From the NCBI GenBank assembly GCA_046484845.1, contig JAWOIB010000042.1, positions 1 to 12,668 on the forward strand: 12,668 nt of DNA, in the 5' to 3' direction. The translations under genes and the position numbers were made by a program. The stretch comes from DSBX01 sp046484845. GTDB lineage: Bacteria > Hydrothermota > Tepidihabitantia > Tepidihabitantales > Tepidihabitantaceae. Shown in pieces: positions 1 to 6,951 of the stretch; the first letter of the stretch is position 1; every line of letters begins with the position of its first letter. The notes under the pieces were generated by a model. The model had not been told where the DNA came from and did not search any database. It saw nothing but the letters and a program-made list of their open reading frames with translations.

Positions 1-85
1 TGGACGATTGCCCGCGGGGTGACGACGGTGCCGGAGTCCACCTGGCCGACCGGCGCGAGGATCATCGTGGCGCCGACGTCGTGCC
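1..85 (-). repeat. Exact DNA repeat, copy B (cut by window edge)
   Basis: These 85 bases are identical to 322-406. The spacing of 321 bp equals 107 codons, so the repeat is in frame and encodes the start of the sixth CARDB-like module (HDVGATMILAP onward). The true length may be greater because the copy runs off the window. Confidence 0.97.
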
Positions 86-2534
86 GCTCGGGGTAGAGCA
101 CCTCGAGCTCGTTCATCACCGTGTCGTTGCCCGGCTGCTCGTCCCCGGCCAGCGCGGTGAACGCGATGGTCTGGTAGCTGCCGACCGGCTGGGCGACCCA
201 GGTCGGGAAGCTGACCGTGTCGGTCGCGCCCGGCTGGAGCGACACCCCGGGTACGGTCTGGTTATAGACCGACCCGACCCGGAAGGTGACCGGGAAGGTT
301 TCGGCGCGGGTGCCGAAGTTATGGACGATTGCCCGCGGGGTGACGACGGTGCCGGAGTCCACCTGGCCGACCGGCGCGAGGATCATCGTGGCGCCGACGT
401 CGTGCCTCGGCGGCAGGATGACCGTGATGGAATCACCATACACGGTGTCATTGGCCCGGTACTGGTCATCGGCAAGGTAGGTGAAGGACAGTACCTCGTG
501 CCGGCCGAGGGGTTGCGCGGTCCAGTCCGGGAAGGCAACGGTGTCAGTCTGTCCCGGCGCGAGGGTGACCCCGGTGATGGTTTCGTCGTAGACGGAGCCG
601 ATCCTGAGGGTCACCGGGAAGGTCTCGGTGCGCGAACCGTAGTTGTACACTACTGCCTGCGGAACCACGACCGCGCCGGAGTCAATCACCCCGACCGGGG
701 TGAGAATCGCGGTGGCGCCCACGTCCTGGTAGATGATGGTGAAATGCGCATCGCTCAGGTCTTCGTAACTGCCGGTGGCATTGAACGCCTTCACCCGGAC
801 CAGGCAGCTTTCGCTCGGGGTGTTCGGCACCGGGTCCCAGGCGTAACTGGTCGTGCCCGGGCCGACCGCGGCGATGAACAGCCACGGACCGGCATCGCTG
901 GTGCGGTACCAGATCGAGTCACCATCCGGCGCCCCGCCGCCATGGGACCAGGTGATATCATGGTTCGAACCGACCTGCCAGACTTCCCCGCCGTTCGGCG
1001 AAGTGACGGTCACGGTCGGCGCGGCCACGAGCACGGTCAGGGTCCGGAAGATGGTGTCGTTGCCCCGGTCCACATCGGTCGAGAGCTGGGTGTAGCAGGA
1101 TTCCGCGAACAGCCCGGGCGCGGCCGGGTTCCAGGCCGCGAAATTCGCGGTGTCGTAGTCTCCCGGGTTCAGCGGGCCGATGGACACGGTGCTGCTGTAA
1201 CCGGTCCCGATCCGGGCGGTGACGTCGAACGTTTCGGTGTAACTGCCGGTGTTCTGGACCAGCGCCCGGGGTGTGTAGCCGGTGTCGGTATAGACCGTGT
1301 CCGGCGAAACGAACTTGATGGCCGCCACGTCGTGAACCGGCGGTGAAATCGCGATGTAGGCGGTGGCGGTGTCGTTCACCGGGTCGAGGTCGGTCGGCAG
1401 CATGGTCCAGGACTTGACCAGGTAAGCGCCGGCCACTGCGTTCCAGACCAGCGGGAAGTCGTACTCGCCGGTGCTGTACGGTGCGAGATTGACCGGCGGG
1501 TTCTGGATCGTGTCGGTATGGACCGGGGTGCCGCCGGACAGGATCTGGATCGTGACCGGGAAGGTATCGTGCTCGCTCCCGAAGTTCTCGACCCGGACCC
1601 GCGGGATGATCGGTCCGGCGTACTGGCCGCCGGCCGGCCGGATGATTTCGGTCACGCCGACGTCGTGAATCGGCGGCACCATCACGCGCAGCCGACGGAC
1701 CAGCGAGTCGTTGGCGGGCAGGACGTCGCCGGCGAGGTGGGTGCGCGCGACGACCCGGTAATCGCCGAGGACCCCGACCCAACTGTTCGGGAACGTGATT
1801 TCGAGAATCGAGTCCGGCCTGACCGTGCCCGCGATGGTCGTGTCGGTGAACACCACGGTGCCGGTCAGGGTGTCGATGATGGCTATCGTCACCGGGAAGC
1901 CGGACTGGATCTCGGTGCCGTAGTTGATGACCCGGACGCGGGGGGTGATGACCGCGGACGTCTCCTCGTAGAGCCGGGGAGAGAGAATCTGCCACACCCC
2001 GACGTCGTTCATCGGGTAGGGAATGCCGGACAGGCCGTCGAGGAACAGCGAATGTTGCTTGTTGGTCGAGACGTAGCGCAACCCGACGTAGACCGCCTGG
2101 CCGACGTGCGAGCCCAGCGACACGTAGAGTGACTCGTATTTGTTGCTTCTCAGGCCGAGCGCCGCGACCCGGGTTGTGAAGCTGGACAACTGCTGGTCGG
2201 TGGTCGAAATCCAGACCTCGAGACTCTCCCGGTGCCCGGCGCTCTGCCCGCGGTAGAACATCTTGAGCAGGGTGTCGGCGCCGGCCGGGTTCAAGGCCCT
2301 GGTCACCAGCCAGTCGTCATTGTCCCGGTCGGTCTCAGCTTCGATGCCGGCGGCCCCGGGTGCGATGTAGTAGCGGTTGGTGTACCGCAGCCAGACCCGC
2401 GTGCCGCCATCGGCGTTGTAGACGGCCCAGCCCAGCGGCGGGAAGGTGGTGCCGTCGAAGCCCTCGTTGAGCGTCTGCGCCGGGGCAAACTGGCTCGCGA
2501 GGACCAGCACGGTGAGCAGGACGATTCGTATCAC
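1..2534 (-). CDS. Large secreted modular protein: signal peptide, cleaved-adhesin-like head, CARDB-like repeats (3' end outside window)
   Basis: An uninterrupted frame runs from a GTG at 2534-2532 to the left edge (844 full codons), so the C-terminus is missing. The GTG is chosen because AAGGAGG lies 6 nt upstream and a signal peptide follows at once (MIRIVLLTVLVLASQ, cut near residue 19-20). Residues ~21-170 resemble a cleaved-adhesin / choice-of-anchor-J domain (NEGFDG, FPPLGW, DDWLVTRAL, LFLDG). Six CARDB-like Ig modules start near residues 177, 290, 401, 604, 711 and 818. Each opens with a DVG- or DVA-type motif, has an N-[YFT]-G turn, and ends with a (G)ND motif. Residues ~505-600 are a Kre9/KNH-type module (TSPNGGEVWQVGSNHDITW). 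By family this is a surface or released adhesin-like protein, probably ending in a sorting domain off the edge. The ligand is unknown. An in-frame ATG at 2660 would add 42 Arg-rich residues before the signal peptide and is unlikely. Confidence 0.9.
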   Translation of the reverse strand, partial: MIRIVLLTVLVLASQFAPAQTLNEGFDGTTFPPLGWAVYNADGGTRVWLRYTNRYYIAPGAAGIEAETDRDNDDWLVTRALNPAGADTLLKMFYRGQSAGHRESLEVWISTTDQQLSSFTTRVAALGLRSNKYESLYVSLGSHVGQAVYVGLRYVSTNKQHSLFLDGLSGIPYPMNDVGVWQILSPRLYEETSAVITPRVRVINYGTEIQSGFPVTIAIIDTLTGTVVFTDTTIAGTVRPDSILEITFPNSWVGVLGDYRVVARTHLAGDVLPANDSLVRRLRVMVPPIHDVGVTEIIRPAGGQYAGPIIPRVRVENFGSEHDTFPVTIQILSGGTPVHTDTIQNPPVNLAPYSTGEYDFPLVWNAVAGAYLVKSWTMLPTDLDPVNDTATAYIAISPPVHDVAAIKFVSPDTVYTDTGYTPRALVQNTGSYTETFDVTARIGTGYSSTVSIGPLNPGDYDTANFAAWNPAAPGLFAESCYTQLSTDVDRGNDTIFRTLTVLVAAPTVTVTSPNGGEVWQVGSNHDITWSHGGGAPDGDSIWYRTSDAGPWLFIAAVGPGTTSYAWDPVPNTPSESCLVRVKAFNATGSYEDLSDAHFTIIYQDVGATAILTPVGVIDSGAVVVPQAVVYNYGSRTETFPVTLRIGSVYDETITGVTLAPGQTDTVAFPDWTAQPLGRHEVLSFTYLADDQYRANDTVYGDSITVILPPRHDVGATMILAPVGQVDSGTVVTPRAIVHNFGTRAETFPVTFRVGSVYNQTVPGVSLQPGATDTVSFPTWVAQPVGSYQTIAFTALAGDEQPGNDTVMNELEVLYPERHDVGATMILAPVGQVDSGTVVTPRAIV
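322..406 (-). repeat. Exact DNA repeat, copy A
   Basis: Identical over 85 bp to 1-85, and encodes the start of the fifth CARDB-like module. The next module upstream, encoded around 640-720, is related in protein but clearly diverged in DNA. The identity is therefore recent duplication or gene conversion rather than general conservation. Confidence 0.97.
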
Positions 2535-2665
2535 TTCAAGCCTCCTTGCATATAGCGCCCGCGCGCAGCGGGCGGAAAAGAACCTGCGGGAACTGCGCGG
2601 CGACCACTTCCTGCCCCGGGTGGGTCGAGAGGTCGCGGTCCGGAAACGACTTCTTCGCATCTCAC
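2531..2665 (-). CDS. Possible 44-codon upstream ORF coupled to the adhesin-like gene (doubtful)
   Basis: On the minus strand a GTG at 2665 is preceded by GAGGAG (2672-2677) with 6-nt spacing. It opens 44 codons ending in TGA at 2533-2531. That stop overlaps the GTG of the large secreted gene in a GTGA junction, which is the geometry of translational coupling. Against it, about half of its third codon positions are A or T, unlike the strongly GC3-rich neighbours, and the predicted peptide (starting MRCEEVVSGPRPL) has no domain I recognise. It may be a regulatory leader ORF or chance. It lies inside the ~330-nt leader predicted from the promoter at 2874-2901. Confidence 0.2.
   Translation of the reverse strand: MRCEEVVSGPRPLDPPGAGSGRRAVPAGSFPPAARGRYMQGGLK
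2541..2547 (-). promoter_or_regulatory. Shine-Dalgarno site AAGGAGG fixing the GTG start
   Basis: A full AAGGAGG on the minus strand is followed by 6 nt (CTTGAA) and then GTG at 2534. It decides this start over the in-frame ATG at 2660. Confidence 0.9.
2556..2574 (-). other. 7-bp GC hairpin just upstream of the adhesin-gene ribosome binding site
   Basis: CGCCCGC and GCGGGCG form a perfect 7-bp stem around a 5-nt loop. It ends 9 nt before the AAGGAGG on the minus strand. There is no T tract, so it looks like leader structure rather than a terminator. Any role in translation control is inference. Confidence 0.4.
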
Positions 2666-2873
2666 TGCTTACTCCTCATATCCTGTCCGGCCCGGGCGGG
2701 CCGGCGTAACTCTCTGCCTGTGCCCGGCGGCCGGCCACACGGAAATACAGGCCGCACCCGGACGAGCCGGGAACGGACCGTGAAGCAACTCGGGTGGTAC
2801 TGGCCGCCCGGTCAACTCGGATGCCCCGTCGGGGAAGAACAGGCTCAAGCGACCTAACGCCTGAGACGGGAAG

Positions 2874-2901
2874 AATATAGCGAGGCCGATTTCGATGTCA
2901 A
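2874..2901 (-). promoter_or_regulatory. Sigma70-type promoter for the adhesin-like gene
   Basis: The minus strand has a perfect TTGACA (-35, 2896-2901), a 16-bp spacer and TATATT (-10, 2874-2879, 5/6). The predicted start is near 2867, leaving a ~330-nt 5' leader before the GTG at 2534. I saw no closer convincing promoter. The boxes are A/T-rich islands in a very GC-rich background, which raises confidence. Confidence 0.7.
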
Positions 2902-2981
2902 GCGCTGGTGCCGGGGGTGAGCGGGACCTGCCGGGCCGCCGGCGGTCGGCCGGTTCCGGGTGGCAGGCTTGCGCGAACCGG

Positions 2982-3011
2982 TTGGCGGAGGGTCGCGTCT
3001 TATGATATAAT
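2982..3011 (+). promoter_or_regulatory. Extended -10 promoter for the subtilase gene
   Basis: TTGGCG (-35, 2982-2987) is followed after 18 bp by a perfect TATAAT (3006-3011). This is preceded by TG at 3003-3004, giving an extended -10 (TGATATAAT). The predicted start is near 3018, with a ~58-nt leader. Confidence 0.8.
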
Positions 3012-3065
3012 GTAGTGTAAGGTCGAGTAACGCTTGGTGAGGAAACCGCGCTTCAGGGCGCGAAC

Positions 3066-3070
3066 AGGAG
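3066..3070 (+). promoter_or_regulatory. Shine-Dalgarno site AGGAG for the subtilase
   Basis: AGGAG lies 5 nt before ATG 3076 and fixes that start. The alternative in-frame TTG at 3034 would place 14 charged residues ahead of a clean signal peptide and has no good ribosome binding site. Confidence 0.85.
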
Positions 3071-3075
3071 CGCAC

Positions 3076-5796
3076 ATGTCGAAACGCACAATGTTGCCGT
3101 TACTGGCAGCAGCTCTGCTGACCGCCACCGCGGTCGCAGGTCAGTACACGATGGGCCCGGCCCGCCGGTTCACACCCGAGCCGGTTGCCGACGCCCACAC
3201 CATCGGTTTTTCCAGCGGGCTGGTGATCGACACCCGCCGGGGCGAGCCCGCCCTGCCGGACGAACTGCGCGTCACCGTGACCGACGGCGAGGCGCAGTAC
3301 TGGATAGTCCAGCTCGAAGGGCCGTTCAACCGGCAATGGTTCCGGCAGTTGGAGCGGCTGGGCCTGGAGCCGTTCGGCTACCTGCCGCACTACGCGGTGC
3401 TCTGTTGGATGACCCCGGCCGAGCGGGAGCAGGTCGCGGCGCTGCCGTTCGTGACCTGGACCGGGCTGTTCCAGCCCGCCTACAAGCTCGAGCCCGGGCT
3501 CGAGGCGGCCAGCGGCGAACTGCGGTTGGTCGCGCTGCTGATGCCGGGCTCGACCGTCGAGACCGCCGGCACACTCGCGGCACAGGGCGCCGCCATCGAT
3601 CTCGTGGTGGAGAGCCCGTTCGGGGTGACGGTCGAGTTCCACGCCGACGCCCGGGCAATCCCGGCGCTGGCCCGGCGGGACGAGGTTCTCTGGCTCCAGC
3701 TCCGGACCGAGCCCGAGTTTGTCAACAACAACGCCCAGTGGGTGACCCAGACCGGCTGGCGGTCATCGGCCCCGCCGGACACCTCGATGGCGGCCCGGAA
3801 CGTCTGGGCGCACGGTATCCGCGGCCGGGGGCTGGTGCTCTCGACCACCGACAGCGGCCTGAATACCGGCCACGACATGTTCCGGGACCCGGCCCTGTCG
3901 ATTACGCCGCCCGGCATCTGGCCGGACCACCGCAAGGTCGTGGCGTTCAAGCTGTACGGCACCGCGGCGGCCAACGAGTCGCCCTACCACGGCAGCCACG
4001 TCAACGGGACCGTCGCCGGCAACGACTCGGCGGTCGGCGGCACGAGCAACTACGACGGGATGGCGAAGGACGCCCGGTTGTACTTCGTGGACGTTTCGGC
4101 ATCCGGCGGCTCATTCATCCTCCAGACCGACCTCTGGGCGCTCTGGGACACGACCTACGCGGGCCGGGGCCTGCCCGACTCGCTGCGGCCGATAGTCCAG
4201 CATTCCGGTTCCTGGGGCTGGAGCAACTCATCGGGCACCTACCTTCTCCAGGATGCCTCGACCGACGCGTTCGGCTGGGCGCACAAGGACTTCCTGAACC
4301 TGCTGGCCGCGGGCAACGAGTCGAGCACCCGGCGGCTGCGCAACCCGGGCATCGCCAAGAACGTGCTGACCATCGGCGCGACGCAGAACGGCACCTCCTC
4401 GAACGCGATCGCCAGCTTCTCCTCGCGCGGACCGACGCAGGACAGCCGGACCAAGCCCAACGTGGTCGCCCCGGGCGTTGACCTCTGGTCGGCCCGCAAC
4501 TCCCCGGCGACGAACACCTACTCCCAGATGTCCGGCACCTCGATGGCGACCCCGGCCGCGAACGGCGCGATCGGGCTGATGCGCCAGTACCTGCGCGACG
4601 GCTACTACCCGACCGGGACGCCGGAGCCGGGCAACCGCATCACCTACATCTCGGCCGCGCTGATGCGGGCGATGGCGATGGTGTCCGGGGACCCGAACGT
4701 GGGCAGTTTCACGGTCCCGGACAACAACATCGGCTGGGGCCGGGTGGACGCGGACTCGGTGCTCCACTTCCCGGGCCAGACGCGCCGGCTGCTGCTGAAG
4801 GACGACACCACCGGGGTGGCGACGGGCGAGTTCAAGGAGCAGGAGTTCGAGGTCAGCTCAGCGATCCCGCTCCGGGCGATGCTGGCCTGGACCGATACCG
4901 CGGCCGCGCCCAACGCGAACCCGACGCTGGTCAACAACCTGCACCTGGAGCTGACCGCGCCCTCGGGCACGCAGTACCGGGGCAACCAGTTCACCAGCGG
5001 GCAGTCCACGCCCAACCCGACGAGCTGGGACAATATCAATGTCGAGGAAGGCTTCCGGGTCAACTCCCCGGAGACCGGGGTATGGACGCTCCGGGTGTAC
5101 GGCCAGAACGTGGCCACCGCCGCCCGCCAGCCGTTCGCCTGGGTGGTGACCGGCGACATCGAGCCGGCGGCGGGTGCGCGGGACGTCGGGGTGGCGACGA
5201 TCGTGGCGCCGGCCGGGCAGGTCGATTCCGGGTCGGTGGTGGTGCCGCGGGCGGTGATCGCCAACCACGGCACCGGGCCGGAGACCTTCGACGTCGAGTT
5301 CGCGATCGCGGCCTGGGCGGACACGCAGGCGGTGACGCTGGCCGCGGGCGCCTCGGACACGGTCGAGTTCACGGACTGGACCGCGGGCAGTGTGGGCTGG
5401 TTCGAAGCCCGGGTCCGGACGATGCTCGCGGGTGATGAGAACCCGGCGAATGACGTGATGGCGGACAGCTTCCAGGTTGTCCCGCCGACTGGCATCGAGG
5501 GCGGCGGCAGCCTGCCGCGGGCGTTCGAGCTGGCGCGGGTCCAGCCGAACCCGACGACCGGCCGGGCGCTGGTCCGGTTCGCGCTGCCGAAGAGCTCGCC
5601 GGCGCAGGTCGGGGTGTACGCGATTGACGGTACGCTGGTGCGGATGCTGGTCCAGGGCGCGCTCCAGCCGGGCCGGTACGCGCTGGCCTGGGACGGGTCG
5701 GACGCTGCCGGCCGGCAGGTCGGCCGGGGCATCTACTACGTGCGGCTGTCCGCGCCCGGGTTCACCGGGGTGCAGAAACTGGTCCGCGTACAGTAG
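3076..5796 (+). CDS. Secreted subtilisin-like serine protease (S8, KP-43-like) with CARDB-like and C-terminal sorting domains
   Basis: 906 residues. Residues 1-22 are a signal peptide (MSKRTMLPLLAAALLTATAVAG) and ~25-215 an N-terminal propeptide region. The catalytic domain is ~216-565, with Asp259 (TTDSG), His305 (YHGSH), oxyanion Asn414 (AAGNE) and nucleophile Ser489 (SGTSMATP), so it should be active. Residues ~570-695 form the jelly-roll that follows KP-43-type subtilases (LVNNLHLEL, PETGVWTLRVYG). Residues ~701-800 are one CARDB-like module (DVGVATIVAP) related to those of the neighbouring adhesin-like gene. Residues ~817-906 are a FlgD-like / type-A sorting-type beta-sandwich ending in VQKLVRVQ. 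It is expected to be exported, matured by propeptide cleavage, and attached or released at the cell surface. The substrate is unknown. It has its own promoter and is closed by a strong hairpin terminator, so it is monocistronic. Confidence 0.95.
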   Translation: MSKRTMLPLLAAALLTATAVAGQYTMGPARRFTPEPVADAHTIGFSSGLVIDTRRGEPALPDELRVTVTDGEAQYWIVQLEGPFNRQWFRQLERLGLEPFGYLPHYAVLCWMTPAEREQVAALPFVTWTGLFQPAYKLEPGLEAASGELRLVALLMPGSTVETAGTLAAQGAAIDLVVESPFGVTVEFHADARAIPALARRDEVLWLQLRTEPEFVNNNAQWVTQTGWRSSAPPDTSMAARNVWAHGIRGRGLVLSTTDSGLNTGHDMFRDPALSITPPGIWPDHRKVVAFKLYGTAAANESPYHGSHVNGTVAGNDSAVGGTSNYDGMAKDARLYFVDVSASGGSFILQTDLWALWDTTYAGRGLPDSLRPIVQHSGSWGWSNSSGTYLLQDASTDAFGWAHKDFLNLLAAGNESSTRRLRNPGIAKNVLTIGATQNGTSSNAIASFSSRGPTQDSRTKPNVVAPGVDLWSARNSPATNTYSQMSGTSMATPAANGAIGLMRQYLRDGYYPTGTPEPGNRITYISAALMRAMAMVSGDPNVGSFTVPDNNIGWGRVDADSVLHFPGQTRRLLLKDDTTGVATGEFKEQEFEVSSAIPLRAMLAWTDTAAAPNANPTLVNNLHLELTAPSGTQYRGNQFTSGQSTPNPTSWDNINVEEGFRVNSPETGVWTLRVYGQNVATAARQPFAWVVTGDIEPAAGARDVGVATIVAPAGQVDSGSVVVPRAVIANHGTGPETFDVEFAIAAWADTQAVTLAAGASDTVEFTDWTAGSVGWFEARVRTMLAGDENPANDVMADSFQVVPPTGIEGGGSLPRAFELARVQPNPTTGRALVRFALPKSSPAQVGVYAIDGTLVRMLVQGALQPGRYALAWDGSDAAGRQVGRGIYYVRLSAPGFTGVQKLVRVQ
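5671..5783 (+). repeat. Sorting-domain DNA repeat, copy 1 (subtilase gene)
   Basis: This 113-bp tract matches 7639-7751 with a single mismatch (T at 5749 against A at 7717). It encodes the last ~38 residues of the protein (RYALAWDGSD through VQKLV). Upstream of 5671 the two sorting domains diverge sharply. Confidence 0.95.
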
Positions 5797-5809
5797 GGCA
5801 GTCTCTTCT

Positions 5810-5850
5810 ACCGGGGGCGCGGGCAGACCCGCGCCCCCGGTGTCGTTTCC
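5810..5850 (+). terminator. Hairpin terminator after the subtilase
   Basis: A perfect 14-bp stem (ACCGGGGGCGCGGG, 5810-5823, with its complement at 5828-5841) closes a CAGA tetraloop 14 nt after the stop codon. The following GTCGTTT is only weakly T-rich. It separates the subtilase from the independently promoted acetyltransferase. Confidence 0.8.
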
Positions 5851-5868
5851 AACCTCCGGGGCAGGCCA

Positions 5869-5897
5869 TTGACGACAGCCGGACCGTGGCTTACACT
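5869..5897 (+). promoter_or_regulatory. Promoter giving a predicted leaderless GNAT mRNA
   Basis: TTGACG (-35, 5869-5874), a 17-bp spacer and TACACT (-10, 5892-5897) are followed 7 nt later by ATG at 5905. Transcription should start at or one base before the ATG. There is no Shine-Dalgarno sequence before that ATG. Confidence 0.65.
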
Positions 5898-5904
5898 CTG
5901 CACG

Positions 5905-6876
5905 ATGGACGGACTCCGCATAAGGCCCTGTGTGCCGGACTGCGATGACGAAACCCTGCTGGCTATCGTCAACGCCGCCGAGGCCGGGTCGCCGGACTTC
6001 GTGCCCGAGACCATTGAGCAGTTCCGCATCGCCCGGCAATCGCCGGACTGGACCGCGGATGGCATCTTCTTCGCGGAGCTGGACGGCATACCGGTCGGCA
6101 CCGTCACCGGCGCGGTGGACCCACACCGCTCTGAGCCGCTCGGCTTCCTCGCAGGGCCGTCGGTTCTGCCGGCGTACCGACGCCGCGGTATCGGCACGGC
6201 GCTGGCCCGACACGCGCTCGACTACCTCCGCTCGCGCGGGATGAAGACGGCGCGTACTGCCATCGGCGACTGGAACCGGCCGGCGGCCGCGTTCCTGGCC
6301 GGGTTCGGCTTCCGGCCGACCCGTCGGTTCAGCCTGATGCGTCGTCCGCTCGCAAACCTGCCCTCCGGTGTCGGCGAGCACCCGGATGTCTCCGTGGAGG
6401 ATGCCGGGGCCTCGGACGAAGCGGTCAGCCTGCTGACCCGACTCTCCAACGAGGCATTCCGGGAACACTTCGGCCATCGCGACGGCACCGAGGCATCCCG
6501 GCGTTACTGGATGGACAACGTCGTCGCGATGGGTTTCGTGGTCCGGCGGACGATTGCCCGGTTCTCGGGCGAAGCCGCCGGGTTTCTCATCCACGGCTAC
6601 TACCCGGCCGAGAACGAACAGCTCGGCACGAGCCGCGGCGGGCTCTGGTCGGTCGGTGTGCTCAAGGCGCACCGCAACAAGGGCATCGCCAAGCGGCTGA
6701 TGCTGGAAGGGATGGCCTGGCTGGCCGCGCAGGGCCTGGCGGAGGTCGAGCTCGGCGTAGATGACGAGAACATCACCAGCGCCCGCCGGCTCTACGAACG
6801 GCTGGGCTTTGCGGTCGTGCGGGGCAGCACGACTTACGACTGCCCGCTTGAACCGGTGACCGGGCCGGCCCGGTAG
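5905..6876 (+). CDS. Tandem two-domain GNAT-family N-acetyltransferase
   Basis: 323 residues from ATG 5905. An earlier in-frame TTG at 5869 is really the -35 box, and starting there would add 12 residues that do not fit the fold. The first GNAT domain (~1-150) has the acetyl-CoA loop VLPAYRRRGIGTAL (RRRGIG at 92-97) and a GFGF ending near 133-136. The second (~160-315) has VLKAHRNKGIAKRL (RNKGIA at 257-262) followed by ELGVDDENITSARRLYERLGF. Both acetyl-CoA loops look intact, although the second has Ala in place of the usual Gly. Two GNAT units in ~320 residues resemble the architecture of mycothiol synthase MshD, but other tandem GNATs share it and I see no mycothiol genes, so no substrate is assigned. 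The protein is cytoplasmic, transcribed alone between the subtilase terminator and the next promoter at 6907. Confidence 0.9.
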   Translation: MDGLRIRPCVPDCDDETLLAIVNAAEAGSPDFVPETIEQFRIARQSPDWTADGIFFAELDGIPVGTVTGAVDPHRSEPLGFLAGPSVLPAYRRRGIGTALARHALDYLRSRGMKTARTAIGDWNRPAAAFLAGFGFRPTRRFSLMRRPLANLPSGVGEHPDVSVEDAGASDEAVSLLTRLSNEAFREHFGHRDGTEASRRYWMDNVVAMGFVVRRTIARFSGEAAGFLIHGYYPAENEQLGTSRGGLWSVGVLKAHRNKGIAKRLMLEGMAWLAAQGLAEVELGVDDENITSARRLYERLGFAVVRGSTTYDCPLEPVTGPAR

Positions 6877-6906
6877 CACCCGCCGCGCAAACCGGCCTGC
6901 CGCATC

Positions 6907-6934
6907 TTGACAGAACGGGGCTGCGAGCTACGAT
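6907..6934 (+). promoter_or_regulatory. Promoter for the small secreted CARDB-like protein
   Basis: A perfect TTGACA (6907-6912), a 16-bp spacer and TACGAT (6929-6934, 4/6) lie 31 nt after the GNAT stop. The predicted start near 6941 leaves a very short leader carrying GAGAGG (6941-6946), 5 nt before GTG 6952. Confidence 0.5.
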
Positions 6935-6951
6935 GAGCGCGAGAGGCACCC

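Larger units (their letters stand above)
2535..3075. other. Divergent intergenic regulatory region (541 bp)
   Basis: This gap separates the divergently transcribed adhesin-like and subtilase genes. It contains a minus-strand promoter (2874-2901), a plus-strand promoter (2982-3011), Shine-Dalgarno sites for both genes, a small hairpin at 2556-2574 and a doubtful coupled ORF at 2531-2665. Around 2651-2680 is an unusually A/T-rich purine/pyrimidine-biased patch with degenerate 7-mers on the minus strand (GAGGAGT, AAGCAGT, GAGATGC). I recognise no known riboswitch fold in the leader. The ORFs that can be read on the plus strand here have no domain support. Confidence 0.6.

Noticed and set aside
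81..1346. A 421-codon plus-strand frame opposite the adhesin-like gene
   Set aside because: It mirrors the repeated modules on the other strand. Its apparent internal repeats come from the DNA repeats of the real gene.
958..1995. A 345-codon minus-strand frame inside the adhesin-like gene
   Set aside because: It is in a different frame from the uninterrupted 844-codon modular protein on the same strand and has low-complexity Arg/His/Pro composition.
2658..2660. In-frame upstream ATG for the adhesin-like protein
   Set aside because: It would add 42 Arg-rich residues before a good signal peptide, and its spacing from GAGGAG is long (11 nt). The GTG at 2534 has a full AAGGAGG at ideal spacing.
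2651..2680. Degenerate 7-mer purine-rich repeat (GAGGAGT, AAGCAGT, GAGATGC on the minus strand) as a mobile repeat
   Set aside because: Only about three imperfect units are present and part of it serves as a possible ribosome binding site. Noted in the intergenic entry but not enough to call an element.
4858..6879. A 673-codon minus-strand frame across the subtilase 3' end and the GNAT gene
   Set aside because: It crosses a strong terminator, a promoter and two genes with intact motifs. Its composition is that of a GC-rich shadow frame.
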